From: Synchiropus splendidus
Taxonomy: Eukaryota; Chordata; Actinopteri; Syngnathiformes; Callionymidae
Reading direction: 5' to 3'
DNA length: 64,000 nucleotides
NCBI RefSeq assembly: GCF_027744825.2
Contig: NC_071342.1
Location: forward strand, 16,735,001-16,799,000
Every line of letters starts with the position of its first letter. The stretch's first letter is position 1. Shown in pieces: positions 38,128-51,169 of the stretch. The notes beneath the pieces were generated by a model. The model was not told where the DNA came from. It saw only the letters and a program-made list of their open reading frames with translations, and ran no database searches. The translations under genes and the position numbers were made by a program.

Positions 38128-40610
38128 ATTGTCATCAAAAGATTCTGAAATAAAATGACTTGAAGATGTGTATGGAACACATACGCCAGTAAAAAAAAAA
38201 AAAATTATAAAATAAAGATGAATGCAGCAAACTTTAAATATATTTTAAATAAAAAAATAATAATAAAAGATTGTGTACATGTGTATTCAAACATAAATTA
38301 CATCCTAAACAAAGGGTTATTAAGATACTTTTGTACAAAATAAATAAATTAAAACAAGTGCCATGTGTATTCTCAATGTACAGTGAAGGGATCGTCCACG
38401 TAAAAAAATGAATTTATCTAATAAGACAAGCATCGCTGTTCGCCGTAACAATGCAAAAAAAGGTGCCTGTCAAATTACTGCACAACATTTACCACTGCTT
38501 ATTAAAAAGAAAATTAATTGACTTTTTTTACTAGAGTTTTGCAAAGGCATGTTCAGGAAAGTCGCCGTGACTCCACCGAGAACACGGTCGCCCGCAGCGT
38601 CTAGTCATTTGTTAAGCAGCGGGAAACGACACAGTAAAGATGGCTCAACCTGAATCAGAACGGAGCCACACTGCCGAATCTGTCACCTCCTCACGCTGCA
38701 GGCGCCGAGGATTCGCTGTGAGCAGCCGTGCTCAGCAGAGACCGGCACACATGGGCGCAGCGACTGCAGGATCCTGCCGGGGGAGCTCCTCGTCGCGGCT
38801 CACTGAGTAAATAGCACTGGACCCAGTGTGCTGCCCCCGTAGCTACCAGCCTGCTAGCCTGTTTGGAGATGAAAGCTCTGCTTATAAATCACAACCGCAC
38901 AGTCAGACCAAGCCTGTGCCACATTATTCCTGAATTTTTTCACAAATTTAATTGTGTTATTGGACATTTTTTCAGCGGGAAAACGGTGTTGTCGCGCACT
39001 ATAGCGCTTATTTTGCAGCTCACCTTTCTCGGCTGACAAGATAAAACAGTAGGTGGTTAGCTGTTTTGAAAACTACATGTTGGTAGATCTCGCTTGGTAA
39101 CTGAGAACCACAGAGCAGTGGAATGTGCTTGATCCAAACATCATGATTCCAGCAGGCAGCGACAGAACTCAAAACACCGAGCTGGTCTCCTGCCTACGTC
39201 GACTGCCCGCCTGGCTGGGAAACATTTCATGGCCAAAGATCAGACTATTCAAAGACGCTGCATTAACACCTTTACATTCTGCATAACACCAGGCTCGCTC
39301 CAATGTGGGCGCTGATTGTTTGAGGGTCATTATGCAGAATGGAGGAGGGAAAATGCGGAGGGAAAGATATCTTGAAACTAATGACCCAAACCCAAACAGC
39401 CATTCCGATATCAGCAGTGATCAAGCAAAACTATTATTATAATAATACCCAAGTGGCCACTAACAGTGCGGTTCAGGCGGCGGTGGCTTTGTGTACACAC
39501 AGAAAGTTCAGTGTTCATGGACGACACGGACAAAGGATTCTTTGAAATAAGCATATCGCTGGAACCGCGTAGACCTTCTGCTTGAATAAGACCAACACAA
39601 GTGTCTTCAGCATATCTTTCTCTTTTCTGAAGAGTATTCAATATGTAAGGCACCGACGGTAAGACACTGGCATGTGCAAAGACAGACCTTTTCCCTGCAA
39701 GATAAAAGCGCCAAAAATGGAATTGGTTGATGTAACTTGTAAAGATCAATTCTTCAAAATGGGGCAACATTTTTTCCCCGCTGGTTTAAGCCAAGAGGTT
39801 CGTGCTCATGTATCCTGGTATAATGCAACGAATCAGAGGACCAGCACTTTCTACCTTCAATGGGAAACAAGAGAAGTGTGGAGCGTGTCAGTTCCTCCAG
39901 AGGCCAGATTCAATGTCTGGCATACTGGAAGCTGTATCTCACTGATACTCCAATTGATCCTGTACCTCTATCAAACTGAAAGAAGCGGGTTGACACTCAA
40001 CCAATGCTTTCAAACTGCCATAAAAATGACTCTCACCATCCTGAGAGACGCTGTTAGACTCGCCCCACTCTTGCCCTTTCCTCACCGCAAATGCAACACA
40101 ACAAAGTTTTAAGCATTTATTCACAGAGTACCGTCAATTGAAAACAAAACAGCGCACCGCAATATTAGTCGCAACCACTGAATTTAAGAAGGAAAATAGA
40201 TCTTGTTCATACATAAGCCGTGGGTGCAGTGGGGCAGTCTGCGCCGTAGAACGGTCAGTGGTTCAGTGGCTTAAAAATGCATGAGGATCACTTCTTGAAA
40301 ATAGGGACTGACTCATGAAACAAACTCTGCAACGTTCTGAGCTTGAATCATGAACTCCTCACAGCTTTTATTTGCATTAAAACGTTGTTTTCGTCCGCGA
40401 GTCCAAAGTTCCGACACCACATCCGGTGGTTGGTCTCAACTGTTGCTTCTCGTCTTGTCCTCTAGAAAACGGGCTCAGATGGCAGAGCTGTGGACACGCA
40501 TTTTGATCGCTTTAAGATAAACTAGAACACCTCTGATTTCATTGGTTTACTGTGACGCGGCTTAACATTTTGGCTGCATGACGCTATTTAGAAAAAAAAA
40601 AAAAGACATG

Positions 40611-40908
40611 CAAGTAACATCCGACTTACGACCTGCTCGACTTACGTCCACCCGTACTTACGACCACGGCTACCAGAAACTTTTTTTTTTCTTTTTTATT
40701 CAATGTCTGGCACCGCAGCACGTAGCAGTCAGGCATCGCGTACGACAGTTACGGCAGCACAGCATCTCACTCTCACACAGCGATCTACCACTACAGTAGG
40801 ACCTATAACCTTCACATCGGCTATTTTGAATGGCATTCGACTTACGTCCAATCCGACTTACGACCGGTTGGTCGGAACCAATCCTGGTCGTAAGTTCGAT
40901 GTTACTTG
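40611..40908 (+). mobile_element. Unclassified TIR element, copy B (298 bp)
   Basis: It is bounded by CAAGTAACATCCGACTTACG and, read from the right, CAAGTAACATCGAACTTACG, inverted repeats of about 23 bases with two mismatches. Six copies of the decamer ACTTACGWCC lie near the ends, three on the left and three on the right, with the outermost right copy inverted. Such subterminal repeats often bind transposase. Each decamer keeps its CpG, so the copy may be fairly young. It matches 17449-17697 in reverse complement. Confidence 0.7.
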
Positions 40909-42357
40909 TATTAGCTGCGTTGTTGTTTTAGTCGCAGGGTTCAGACCATGAGAAAAAGGTAGCGTTTTATAGAAATTATGGAAATATTAATCCGGCAGTC
41001 TGTCGGCATCAAGCTACACACATATACAGTCGCCAATAAAAACCTATATCCATTGCAGGGTTGTTTGACCCGCATCCAGGAAGCAGTACGATCAAAACGC
41101 ACCAATTACCTGGTTGACCTACTCAGCCCAGTTATTCCACTGGTGTGTAAAAGCGGCTTTGATGGTCAACCGAATGTGGTGAACAGCCTCACTCACGACA
41201 CATACACACCATCTCTCGTCTCCACATGTCGTCCTGCACACCTTACTTCAACCAGCTGTCTCAGAGTCTAGGTCTTCTCTACCGACCTCAGAGAAATATG
41301 TGCGATGCATCGAGGCTGAGGCTGTCAATCCTTCCAAACCCTTTGTTTCATTTGAGAATTAGCTGAAGAGTAAATAAAACAACAGCCCATGGCGGTGACT
41401 GACAAGCAGCCACATTAAAACACATCATGTCATTATCACACTCAACACTGCAGGGAAGGAGACGGAATGTTCTTTTGAGAAAGCCGTGAAATTGTGTAAG
41501 AACAGGCAGATAAAAGTTCTGCAGCTCACGGAGAGATGTGCAGCACAAGCTCGGGCGAATGCACCACTGACTCAACGGTCCATGGCCGCGGCGTACGGTT
41601 GATCAAACACAGGAACTCTTCAGACCCCAAGCCACATCGCACTGATACTAAAAGAGCAATTTATTTGGTTATCACACGGAGACCTGAGCGGCAACTCTGA
41701 TGACTGTACGCAGGTTTCACTGAGACGCTGAGCAGTGTTTTGAAATGACACAAGATCACGCTCAGAGGGAGAGAGAGATGGTAAATGGGTGTTCCATTCA
41801 AACAGCAAGACTCACAGTATGTGCTGAAACTAAATGGATGGACCTATTGTTCATACAGGTGTATGACTCTCAAATGAATAAAATGGAATAAAATCCAACA
41901 TTGTTTGGGATAGGCATATAAGGTTTTAACCTTGGTTCAGGTAATAAAAAATCGAAATATATAAAGAGAGTTTTGACTGGGATTTGAACAGGCAAAGTGA
42001 GAGGATATTGCGTAAGTCCCCCTGAAAAAATGTCACAGCGCAGCAGATGCTGAGCTTATTAGACATGGTAAAATATGTTGACGCCTCTTTTGTTTGGCAA
42101 CACGCAGTTAAAAATATCTTGTTGTCACCCAGTTCCATGTAAACAATTTAAATCCAAAATTAAACTGACATGTCACATTATGACCACAGCAAGTCCGACA
42201 AAGCTCTTGCCGGATTTAGGATTTACAAAAATACCATCAAGCAAACACCCAAAAAATGCTCGTGAACAGCAACACGTTTTGCTACAACAGCCACATGCAA
42301 TTTGCATTTCAGTGAATTGAAAGTGCAACGTTTCATAAAGTGATTGTCTCTCTTACC

Positions 42358-42503
42358 AATGAGGTTTCATCAAACAGTGACCTAAATTTCAGAGGCCACA
42401 AGATAACAATGAATAACTAGTTCAGTAAAAAAAAAAAAAAAAGAAACAGAACCACCAACTGAAAATGTATGAAAATGAGGACACTGTTTCATGAAACCTC
42501 ATT
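42358..42503. repeat. MITE-like inverted repeat (22-bp arms, extended to about 35)
   Basis: AATGAGGTTTCATCAAACAG at the left and AATGAGGTTTCATGAAACAG read back from the right match over 22 bases with one mismatch. Pairing continues inward less exactly for about a dozen bases. A poly-A run lies in the loop at 42427-42442. Confidence 0.68.
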
Positions 42504-42514
42504 GTTTCAGCCCG

Positions 42515-42576
42515 TGACTGTTTGAGTTGTGAATATTTCAAGGTCCACCCTCCTGATGACGTCCCTCAAACAGTCA
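42515..42576. repeat. Perfect 12-bp inverted repeat
   Basis: TGACTGTTTGAG at 42515-42526 and CTCAAACAGTCA at 42565-42576 pair perfectly around 38 bases, directly beside the inverted repeat at 42358-42503. Confidence 0.65.
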
Positions 42577-45110
42577 TTGGTCCCTCTGCTTTGTGGTGAC
42601 AGTTTGCCCTTTGCATTAAGAGACACTTTTGATTCTCTGGCTCATTTTGACCGTTCATTTCTGTTAAGTTAGGAATTCTGTTCTTGAAATTAGCTTTTTG
42701 CTTTGTCCAACTGTGTCGAACATCTGTTATGCTTATCTTCATGTTCCAGATGAAACTTCAGAGCACCCTACAACTCTACACTGAGCTAGACTGGAGCCCT
42801 GCGATACGAAGAAAACTTCCTCAAACTCAATAGATACTTGTGCATCACAACAGTAGACAAGCCAAAACAGGTGATGCAGGACCTTCCTCACTTTACTGAT
42901 GACTGGTGGCCTTATCTGCTCAGATGCTAGTTGAATTCAGCGATAAAGAGCATTGAACATCTGCTTCCCCCGAAGGTCTGAACTTTCCTCTGACTGAATC
43001 TTGACTAGATTACAATCGTAGGATTTATTGTCCGCACCAAGAGCCGTGGCATTATAAACGCGACTAGGTGCTTGGATTGAAGCCGGAGATGAAAGTATGA
43101 AGCAAAGATATTATAACAGACACGTATGTGTGATATAAGGGTTTATATGAACGTCATCATCCAATATGCCGCGGGACAAATCTGCAGCTGTTCCACTCAG
43201 CGCTCAAATGCCAAGGTTTGTGGCATCGCCATGCAATAGATTTATGAATTAAAGCGGGGCATGCAGAATGCGATCAAAGGAAGTCACAGCTTGACACCAG
43301 AGGAATCTATCGAACCTCACAGTTAAAAATAGATACAAACACAATGCAGACCTGAGACGACTGAACTATCAATCCTTTAGTGCAGCAAAGTTGAAGCAGC
43401 CGACACGGCAGGGAGGAACATGCGCTGTATGTTGGAGCTAAAATGCATGAACACATTATTAAGCAGAGACAAGAGTCTGTATTTCAATGTTGGCTCTGTT
43501 GAAAGAAGCATTGTCTAAAAACGGAGGAGTGGAGAATAAATTACTGAAACTTTTATCGAGTCTCTGACAAGTTTATTGATGGCCTACTGTACTGCACGGT
43601 TTTATTAAACAGTAGATGAAGTGGGCTGGGAGCACGGGTCAATAAGAGGTCAGTTAAATAAAATAATAGAGAGACAAGGTGCTAACAGGGTCAGTGGGTG
43701 GGTGAAATTAATATGGCTGATGTCCAAGTCCAAATCTTTCTCCGGCTGAGCGGCCATCGACTTGGTTGGCATTGTTTGAAGGATTTCTGGACGATCAGCA
43801 TAAATGTCACGTGAGCTTGACATACGGACTCTAGAAAAACAGGCTCCGAGTCAGTTTTATTTTATTGTATTTTGTTGAGAGGACGTCTGACCACGCAGTG
43901 CCGAAGTCGAACTTTCACATGCACACAGGAAGCTATGTTTCTGGCAAGTTTAAAGCTTTATGGCTTTGCTTCAGTGCGCGCATAATACACCAGTCAAATT
44001 ATGCACTGCAACAGTTGAAGCTGTTGCACTGTTGAAATTCCTTTTTTTTTTTTTTTTTAAATGAGTTGAATTAATTGCTGTCCTCTTAAAACGTCTCCAT
44101 TTCCACGGCTTCTTGATTTCTGTGATACAAGTTATGTCAACAAAACATAACATAAATCCACATTTTCTTACTGTTCCCATCTCATTACGACTACAGTTAT
44201 TTCCTTCGTGAAACTATCACATTCCCTCACTTCTCTTATGACTTCATTTTTTTACTATTATTAGATTTCGGCTCATGATTTTTACTGCCTGATTTCTTCT
44301 GAAACTATGCAGAGTATATAGACCATGAGGGTAGCATGACTACATTTAGATACACTTCATGTTAAGGAACATTTAGTACTATTAATAAACTACTTATTCA
44401 TAAGTATTAACCAGTAATAAATGAAGTACTGAATAGTGTCTTACATCAAGACTGACTGTTTTTTACCCTGGTACCAGAAGTTCACCCAACAAAACACAGG
44501 GTGATTTCAGAGTCGATTACCACATGAAATGATGAAAAACTGAACACAATCAGCATAAACTAAAGGGCTGTGCAGACTCCTTGCTTCCAGCATGACCCTG
44601 ATGGTCCAGGGCTCCGCAACATTACACATACTGAACACACAGATTTGCATGGAGCTTCAAAATTAAGCAAATAAAGACTCATTTTCTGTCTGTGATGGTT
44701 TGATCATACAGCTAGTGGGTTGTTATTTGGCATTTCCTACCACTAAATACATGTGGCATATTCACTTTTATTTATGCAAGTACTCACTTCTTCACAGTGT
44801 ACTTTGCCTGTTGTCTTGGATGTATCCAAAAATGGTGCAAGCATGTTGTGCACCGTATGTTTTTGAATGAGGAGTTTCCAGAATAATACTGGATAAATAA
44901 AGAGGAATAAATTTAAAAAAAGTATTTAACTCAATAAGCGCATTTACTATATTTATTTACTGATTTATAAATAAGATTTATTCACAAGTTAAAATAGTAT
45001 TAGGATCTAATGACATTGTTTAAATAACTATTATAGCAGGTCAAAATAGAAACTAGTCTTTTTGACAGGTGAAATTCACTCATCTGATCAAGTCACCTGA
45101 CAGTTTTGCA

Positions 45111-45134
45111 CATCATCATCATCATCATCATCAT
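45111..45134 (-). repeat. (ATG)n trinucleotide repeat in the Rex1 tail
   Basis: Eight CAT/ATG units lie about 50 bases past the Rex1 3' end. They may have grown from the LINE tail. Confidence 0.7.
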
Positions 45135-45164
45135 TAGCATCACCTGACAAATAGAGCCTTCGCA

Positions 45165-45690
45165 ACTTTTCCTTCACCTTCACCTTCTTCTTCCGCTTAT
45201 ACGGGGTCGGGTCGCGGAGGCAGCATTCGGAGCAAGGAAGTCCAAACTTCCCGATCCGCACAAACCTCCTCCAGCTCTTCCCGGGGGATCCCGAGGCATT
45301 CCCAGGCCAGACCGGAGACATCATCTCTCCAGCGAGTCCTGGGTCTTCCCCGGGGTCTCCTCCCGGTAGGACATGCCCGGAACACCTCCCCAGGGAGGCG
45401 TCCAGGGGGCATCCGGATCAGATGCCCGAGCCACCTCAACTGGTTCCTCTCGATGTGGAGGAGCAGCGGCTCCACCCCGAGCTCCTCCTGGATGACCGAA
45501 CTCCTCACCCTATCTCTAAGGGTGCGCCCAGCCACCCTGCGGAGGAAACTCATCTCATCCTTTCGGTCATGACCCAAAGCTCATGACCACGGTTGGTAAA
45601 TCGAGAGCTTCGTCTTGTGAGGACTAGGTGGCAGTCGAGGGCGGGGGACCCGACGACCTGGTTCGTGTGGACATTCTCGCAACTATTCCG
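45165..45690 (-). mobile_element. Rex1-type LINE, 3' end with C-terminal ORF2 frame
   Basis: On the minus strand a frame at 45197-45577 encodes the ORF2 C-terminus of a Rex1 (Babar) retrotransposon: MSFLRRVAGRTLRDRVRSS, QLRWLGHLIRMPPG, PTGRRPRGRPRTRWRDD and a final LPPRPDP. A second frame further 5' (45550 to about 45690) continues the homology (LTRRSS, then GHELWVMTER), so one frameshift separates them near 45570. After the coding end the tail CCGTATAAGCGGAAGAAG is typical of Rex1, but here it runs into a GAAGGT-like and then an ATG/GAT repeat (to 45111) rather than the usual GGAT tail. The reverse transcriptase core is absent. Confidence 0.82.
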
Positions 45691-46453
45691 ATTATGCAAA
45701 TAAAAGCAGTAACACCTGACCCTCCGAAGAAAGGCAAGTACAAAATTATCACTGAATGAAAGAAACACACTCGCCATTTACATAGTGTTTTTTCCTACAA
45801 TTCCTGAGTGTTCTCAGCAAAGGAAAGTGTAAAATGTGGATCTAGTTCAGGTTTCTTTGTTGGCCCGTGTGCTTGAGGAATAATTGCTGAAAGACTTAAA
45901 GGCTGGGATGTTCTTGTCAACTGGGAATTTAACTGACTTCATGAACTCTCTTTGTTAACGGATGCTCAGGTTGCTCCGTGACTTCCTTCCCTGCGCGCAC
46001 TCCTGCAACACCAACGGTGGTTCATCCTGTTTGCACACTTCCAGAGACGGCGCCTGATGTAATGTTTGAGTGGGCCGGATGTCCATGAGCAAAGCCAACG
46101 TAATTCATGGCAAAATGAAGGAGCCAGGTGGAGGCGAAATAAGAGCTGTGGATAATTAAGTACCTTTCTCTTCCTTCCCATTTCAAGTAAAATGATTCAG
46201 TCTGCAAGGTTAAATGATCTATTAATGTGGAGTGACTTTTTAAACACACGGACAAACTTAACAAGGAATTTAAAGTTACAGTTGACGTACAATTTCAAAG
46301 AAATTATTTCATAAAAATACATTTAATACATAATTGTTTCCCATGCATCAGCATGCAATAAAGAAACCTGAACTTAAGACAAACAAGTGCATTTTTATAT
46401 GAGAAATTATTGGTCAATAATGCTGCCATATTGAACTTTTGTGTACTGATGTG

Positions 46454-46660
46454 TTTTGCAGTGAGTGTGAGGAGGTGGTGGAAAGATGGAGGTAAGTGCT
46501 GGATAGAAGTCTATGTGTGAATGAGAGGGATGCCAGAGTAAGAGGAGAAGATCAAGGGAGTTCAAGTGTTGGGGGTCAGTCATCCAGAGTAATGGAGAAA
46601 AGACAGAAGGTGAAGAGGAGAGTGGAGGCAGGGTAGATAAGAGGAAGCTGGTGAGGGACA
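46454..46660 (+). mobile_element. RTE LINE remnant (mid ORF2), plus orientation
   Basis: The order of motifs GAAAGATGGAGGTAAGTGCT, GTGTGAATGAGAGGGATGCC, TTGGGGGTCAGTCATCCAGA and GAGTGGAGGCAGGGTAGA follows the RTE ORF2 region just before the LYGLE segment. Small deletions break the frame. It ends where homology is lost near GATAAGAGGAAGC. Confidence 0.6.
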
Positions 46661-47238
46661 TGGGGGGCAAAAAACACCCACACGACTACACATCACAGCA
46701 TGATATTTAACTGTGTTTAAAAATACATACATTTGTTTTGTTCCTTTCAAACAAACTAGAAACAAGCGTGAAAGAATTAAAACAAAATCTACCCTTTTCA
46801 TTTGAAGCTCCCAGCTATAGTAGTAAATCTAAAGTTGGGAGATAAAACAAATTAAAAGTGGGGTGATGTAGAGTTATGGCCAGAGTGAGCTTGCAAGAAC
46901 ACCAACTTTAAATGTACATAATGTCCTGGTGCGTAAAAAGTAATATAATGTGAAGCATGCAGTGAAATGAAGTGAAGAGTGTGTGCCAGGATTTTTTTTT
47001 TCCAGAAGAGAAAAGCTGTTTCATTGCTGCTGAAGCCAGTGGTGGCTGTGAGCGATTGGTTGCCTTTAAAGTCATGTGTGGAAGTACAGACTGCACAATT
47101 TAAGCACCTGTCCCAATCCTTGCCAACCAAGTACAAAATAATCACTTTATAATTTCAGAGCTCCCACCTTGTTATATGTTCTGTAAAAGGGCGCTGAATT
47201 TAAGGGCACAGAGTCTACATTATATTCATGTTTAAAGG

Positions 47239-47307
47239 ACACCAATTGGCGGCAGGCAGGTCAAACCTGGCCCACAAAGAGTCAATATTGGGCCGCCAGT
47301 TGCATAT
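47239..47307 (+). mobile_element. hAT terminus fragment
   Basis: CCAATTGGCGGCAGGCAGG, AAACCTGGCCCACAAAGAG and TTGGGCCGCCAGTTG follow the order of a GGCCC-rich hAT end as in other fish elements. The outermost CAGGG bases are missing and the partner end is not visible. Confidence 0.42.
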
Positions 47308-50081
47308 CTCTCTCTTTATTTTAGCTTAGATTTTGTTAAGAGCAACAAAGGTTAAATTCCTGGAAATCAGAGACACATTAAAACGCTGCTATTTATTTAT
47401 TTATCAATTTTTATATAAGAAAAATTAGACAAACACCTCAAGAACAATATATTTTCCAGAGCAAATAATTGTAACAATTCTAAATGAATGAATACATGAA
47501 TGACAGAAGTTATATCTGTTTAGTTTCCAAAATGGTGGATGAACTTCACAGAAAAGCAAAGACAACATCTAGAGCAACACACCTGGAACACAGGTGCCCA
47601 AACTACAGTTCACAGGTTTGAATAAGTAAAACATGGCAGCGCTAGAAATCACATGAAAGAAAGAAAGTCACAAGATAATCAAGTCATTTGTCACGCCGTT
47701 TTTCCATGCACAGCTTAAGCAGGCAGCTTAACTAAAGCAGGCCAAAGGACGAAATGGAGCTTTTGGTGTACAGCAGGTAACATACTTGTATTCGGACAGT
47801 CACATTCGGATCAATCTTAGTCAAAGTGATATTTAATCTAACACAGTTGATGACTCTTGAAGCATAGCAAAACCACCTTTAAATATTATTTATTTTTCAT
47901 TCACGTTTATTTTTTTTAGTAATTTCCTTGAACAAACAAATGTTACAGAAACCTTGCTGTTCACGTGGACAACCAGCTGTGTACTTAAATCTGTGTTCTT
48001 CTGTGGCGTTAAAGTGAAAATAGTCATGTCGCATGATCATCTGCATTCATGTCACATCGGTAGTGTGCAGAGACACGTGTCCACGTGTTGGTAGAAGTGT
48101 TCCCCAAGGCTTGTTTGCCATCTTCAGGTTGCCCTGTCACTTTTACAACATGCTGCAGGATAAAGAATGAAGCCATAAAAATAGTATTTTGAAACAATAG
48201 GCCTGAGTGGATTTACAGTGTAGTGTAAAAGCCTTGCGAAGGATTGCCTGATCAAAGCATCCATCTTTACATCCCAAGGGAGATTTTCTTTACACAGCTT
48301 GAAGGCCTTGTAAGAGCGACTCGTAAGAACGAAGCTCATGTTGAAGTTCCTCACGCTGGCACCGTGACGTCGGGGTAAAGTGCCGGAGGATGGCAGAGAA
48401 AGACGGTCAGGGAGAGTGTTCTCCTCTCTGTGCATGGCTGTGCGGTCATTACGGTGCTTAATAGACCATGTGGTCCGTTGGACCTCGCTGCCATGATGGG
48501 ATGAAGGGAGGATCCACAGACTAGGTCACCTTCACGTCAAAGTGTCTGACCTCAACCACGCTCATGTACGTCCAGTCAAGCAGAGCCACGCATTCACACC
48601 TACTGTACCAGTGCACTGTGGAGACAGTTTACACTCCGAAGCATTCACTTCTCATTCTCAGTTTGGCCCAAGCTGTTTACCAGGATCAACCAAAAACTCA
48701 AGAGAGATACAAGTATTCTGATCTTCACTGAGCATTCTGATTCACGGCGCATATATTTACGAGTTTCCATGAAGGCATCCATTTTATTTGACGGAGCAGG
48801 AATCTCCAACTGGCCTTGAACACCTCACTTCACAGTTAGTCTGTAGCACCTGACCCAGATGAAGTTATAAATTATTCCATGATGGTGTTCCACATCTTTT
48901 ACAAGAATGATGTACAAGTTGCAGTCTGGATGCCAGTCGGGCGAACATCCAGTGCAAAATTGAACACTTCCTGACCTTGGACGTGGAATCCAGCCCTGCA
49001 ATGGGATCCTCATCAGGGTGGAAGGAAACCACATGAGACCACAAGACCAGCACCAGTGTTTACAATTTGGGAGTCCGCTGCAACTGACAGACTCCCACTC
49101 AATATTCGAAGTCTCAACTTATGGCCATCTGACCAAGTGCACAAAATTTAATGCCTTTATCGGATGAATATTTATTTCGGTTTGAAAGTCACCCATATCT
49201 TTTAGCACTTCTAATGCTGACCTCCTTGAACACAATACCTAGATAAGTTTTTTTTTTAGTGTCTTTATAAATGAAATTCCAGAGGTGACGGTAGACACAA
49301 CTCAAACACAACATTGACAGCTGCTTCAGACATCCTGAACGCTTGAGCCGACAAGAGGATTTGACATCTTTTGCCAGCAGTTCTAAAGCAAAACAGTAGT
49401 TCACTAACTTGTTCTCATTCATTTGCCGCTCACTGGCAGAGTGTGCTTGACAAACTTTGGCATTAAAAGAAATGACTGGCTGAAGTGCTGCAGTATGTAA
49501 TGTTGGCGCGGCACAAAAAGCTTTGCTGAGCACCAATTACAAGCGTATATGGCAGTCGCACACATGAGAGTGACTCAACTCTCCATCACCTCTCCAACTG
49601 GTGAAGAAGTGGTGCAGGCTTTTTAACCCTCACCATCAAAAAAAAAAAAAAACAACAAATACCAAGGCACTTCTCTCAATAATTTTAGACAGAACAGACA
49701 AGATATATCGGGTGACAAGCCAAACAATATCAGCACCGATGCTACCTCGGTAAAAACACAGGTGTGAGTCTAAATGAGGAAGAATGTTGAGGGAATGCAA
49801 ACCCCAGCCGCATCCCAGTGAAAAAGCAGGGACGCACAACTCAAGGTCATGGTGCATGGCGGCAGTGGTGTCTGATTGGGAGGAGCGGGAGCAGCTGGCT
49901 AAGAGGAAACAGGAAGGTGACTGTGGGAATCGCCATGTGGCTACGATGAATTATCACTCCATCTCGCCACGTGTTCTGTGTTTTTTCTCACCAACTAAAA
50001 CAGCATCCACAATCTTCCACGTGTCATTTTTGTTTCAGCTGAAACCTCATTGGTTAAACTGTGCGTGATTGACACCACCAT

Positions 50082-50668
50082 TGTCATGTCCGCACTGTAT
50101 TCCTTCGTTTTATTATTTCTTCCGCGTCCTTTCCTGTGCCTTTATTTTGTTACTCCCACTTGTTTCCGTTTCCTGTCTCCTCTCTAACTTCACAGGCAAA
50201 CGCAGCTGGCGCTCATCCTTCCATGAATATATATTCCCTTCGACGCCAGCTACGTTTGCCAGATGGTAGCTTCTCGTCCATTCAAGGTAAAACTCTCTCC
50301 AGACTTCCGTGATCTCGCTCTCGTCCCTGACCTTTTCCAAATTTTACTTTAGTTCCTCGTCCTTCCTCCACTTTGGTTTCTCTCCGAGATTCAATTCAGT
50401 CCGTGCGTGAGCTGTTATTAAAAGTCTCACTTTTTAGTGATATCTAATCTTTAGTGACATATTTTAGTTTGCTCCTCGTGTGTGTGTGTATCCACCACCA
50501 CTAAGCTCTTTCTGTTGATCGCCACCTCCTCAGCGCCCTTAGTTATTTGTTATTTGTCTATTTATTTGTACCTTCCACCGATTAAATTTTGTAATTTAAT
50601 CACGTGTCCCGTGTCCTCTGTCGACCAACACTATCTGCACTTGGGTCCTTTCATCCGGCACCATGACA
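50082..50668 (+). mobile_element. Probable solo LTR (587 bp), gypsy-like
   Basis: The segment begins TGTCATG and ends CATGACA, a perfect 7-base terminal inversion starting TG and ending CA. It is flanked by accat and acctt, a 5-base duplication with one mismatch. The late motif CACTTGGGTCC near the right end is familiar from fish Ty3/gypsy LTRs. No internal gag-pol sequence or second LTR is seen, so it is read as a solo LTR left by recombination. The orientation is inferred from that motif only. Confidence 0.6.
50195..50260 (+). repeat. 17-bp-arm hairpin inside the LTR
   Basis: GGCAAACGCAGCTGGCG at 50195-50211 pairs with CGCCAGCTACGTTTGCC at 50244-50260 with one mismatch, around a 32-base A/T-rich loop. 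In an LTR transcript this could form a stable stem. Confidence 0.7.
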
Positions 50669-51169
50669 ACCTTAGCCTTTTGAGGATCATATATGTGATC
50701 CAACAGGTTTTTGCTATATGCATGGCGGTTCGAGATCAAAGAAAACTTGCTGAGCCGTGCTCAGCCAAACAGCAGACGAAATGTTACAAAGACGTGGTGG
50801 ATTTACTTTTGAATATTGTGACTTGCGGAATAGAGTGGGGGAAAAAAAAATACTCCAAACTTGGTGGAGAACTGGTCTGGCCCTGGCACCCACCATCACT
50901 CTTCATGACAAAAGTTTTGAAGAAAATTTGTCGATCGAAATTAATGTTAGATGGGAAAATAAGGTGCAGTATGGGCATCTTACATAACAGAAAATAACAG
51001 TTTCATGGGTAAACAAAAACTGAATATCTTATTTTTTTAAGCGGCGAAAAGGCCAGAGATTTGCAGCAACCCACACCTCGGTTCATAGCCTTAAACAACC
51101 ATCATGTATTATTGAGCTAAGCTCCCAGTAAGAACCACCACGGCATTTTTTCAGTCATGCAGAGTAATT

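Noticed and set aside
39672..40112. 146-codon plus-strand frame
   Set aside because: No recognisable motif, no upstream exon or promoter evidence; composition is ordinary intron.
48124..48435. 103-codon minus-strand frame containing FKLCKENLPWDVKMDAL
   Set aside because: It looks somewhat protein-like, but I could not link it to a family or find splice sites in phase; a conservation search would be needed to revive it.
50482..50997. 171-codon plus-strand frame
   Set aside because: It crosses the right boundary of the probable LTR into unrelated sequence, so it cannot be one protein.
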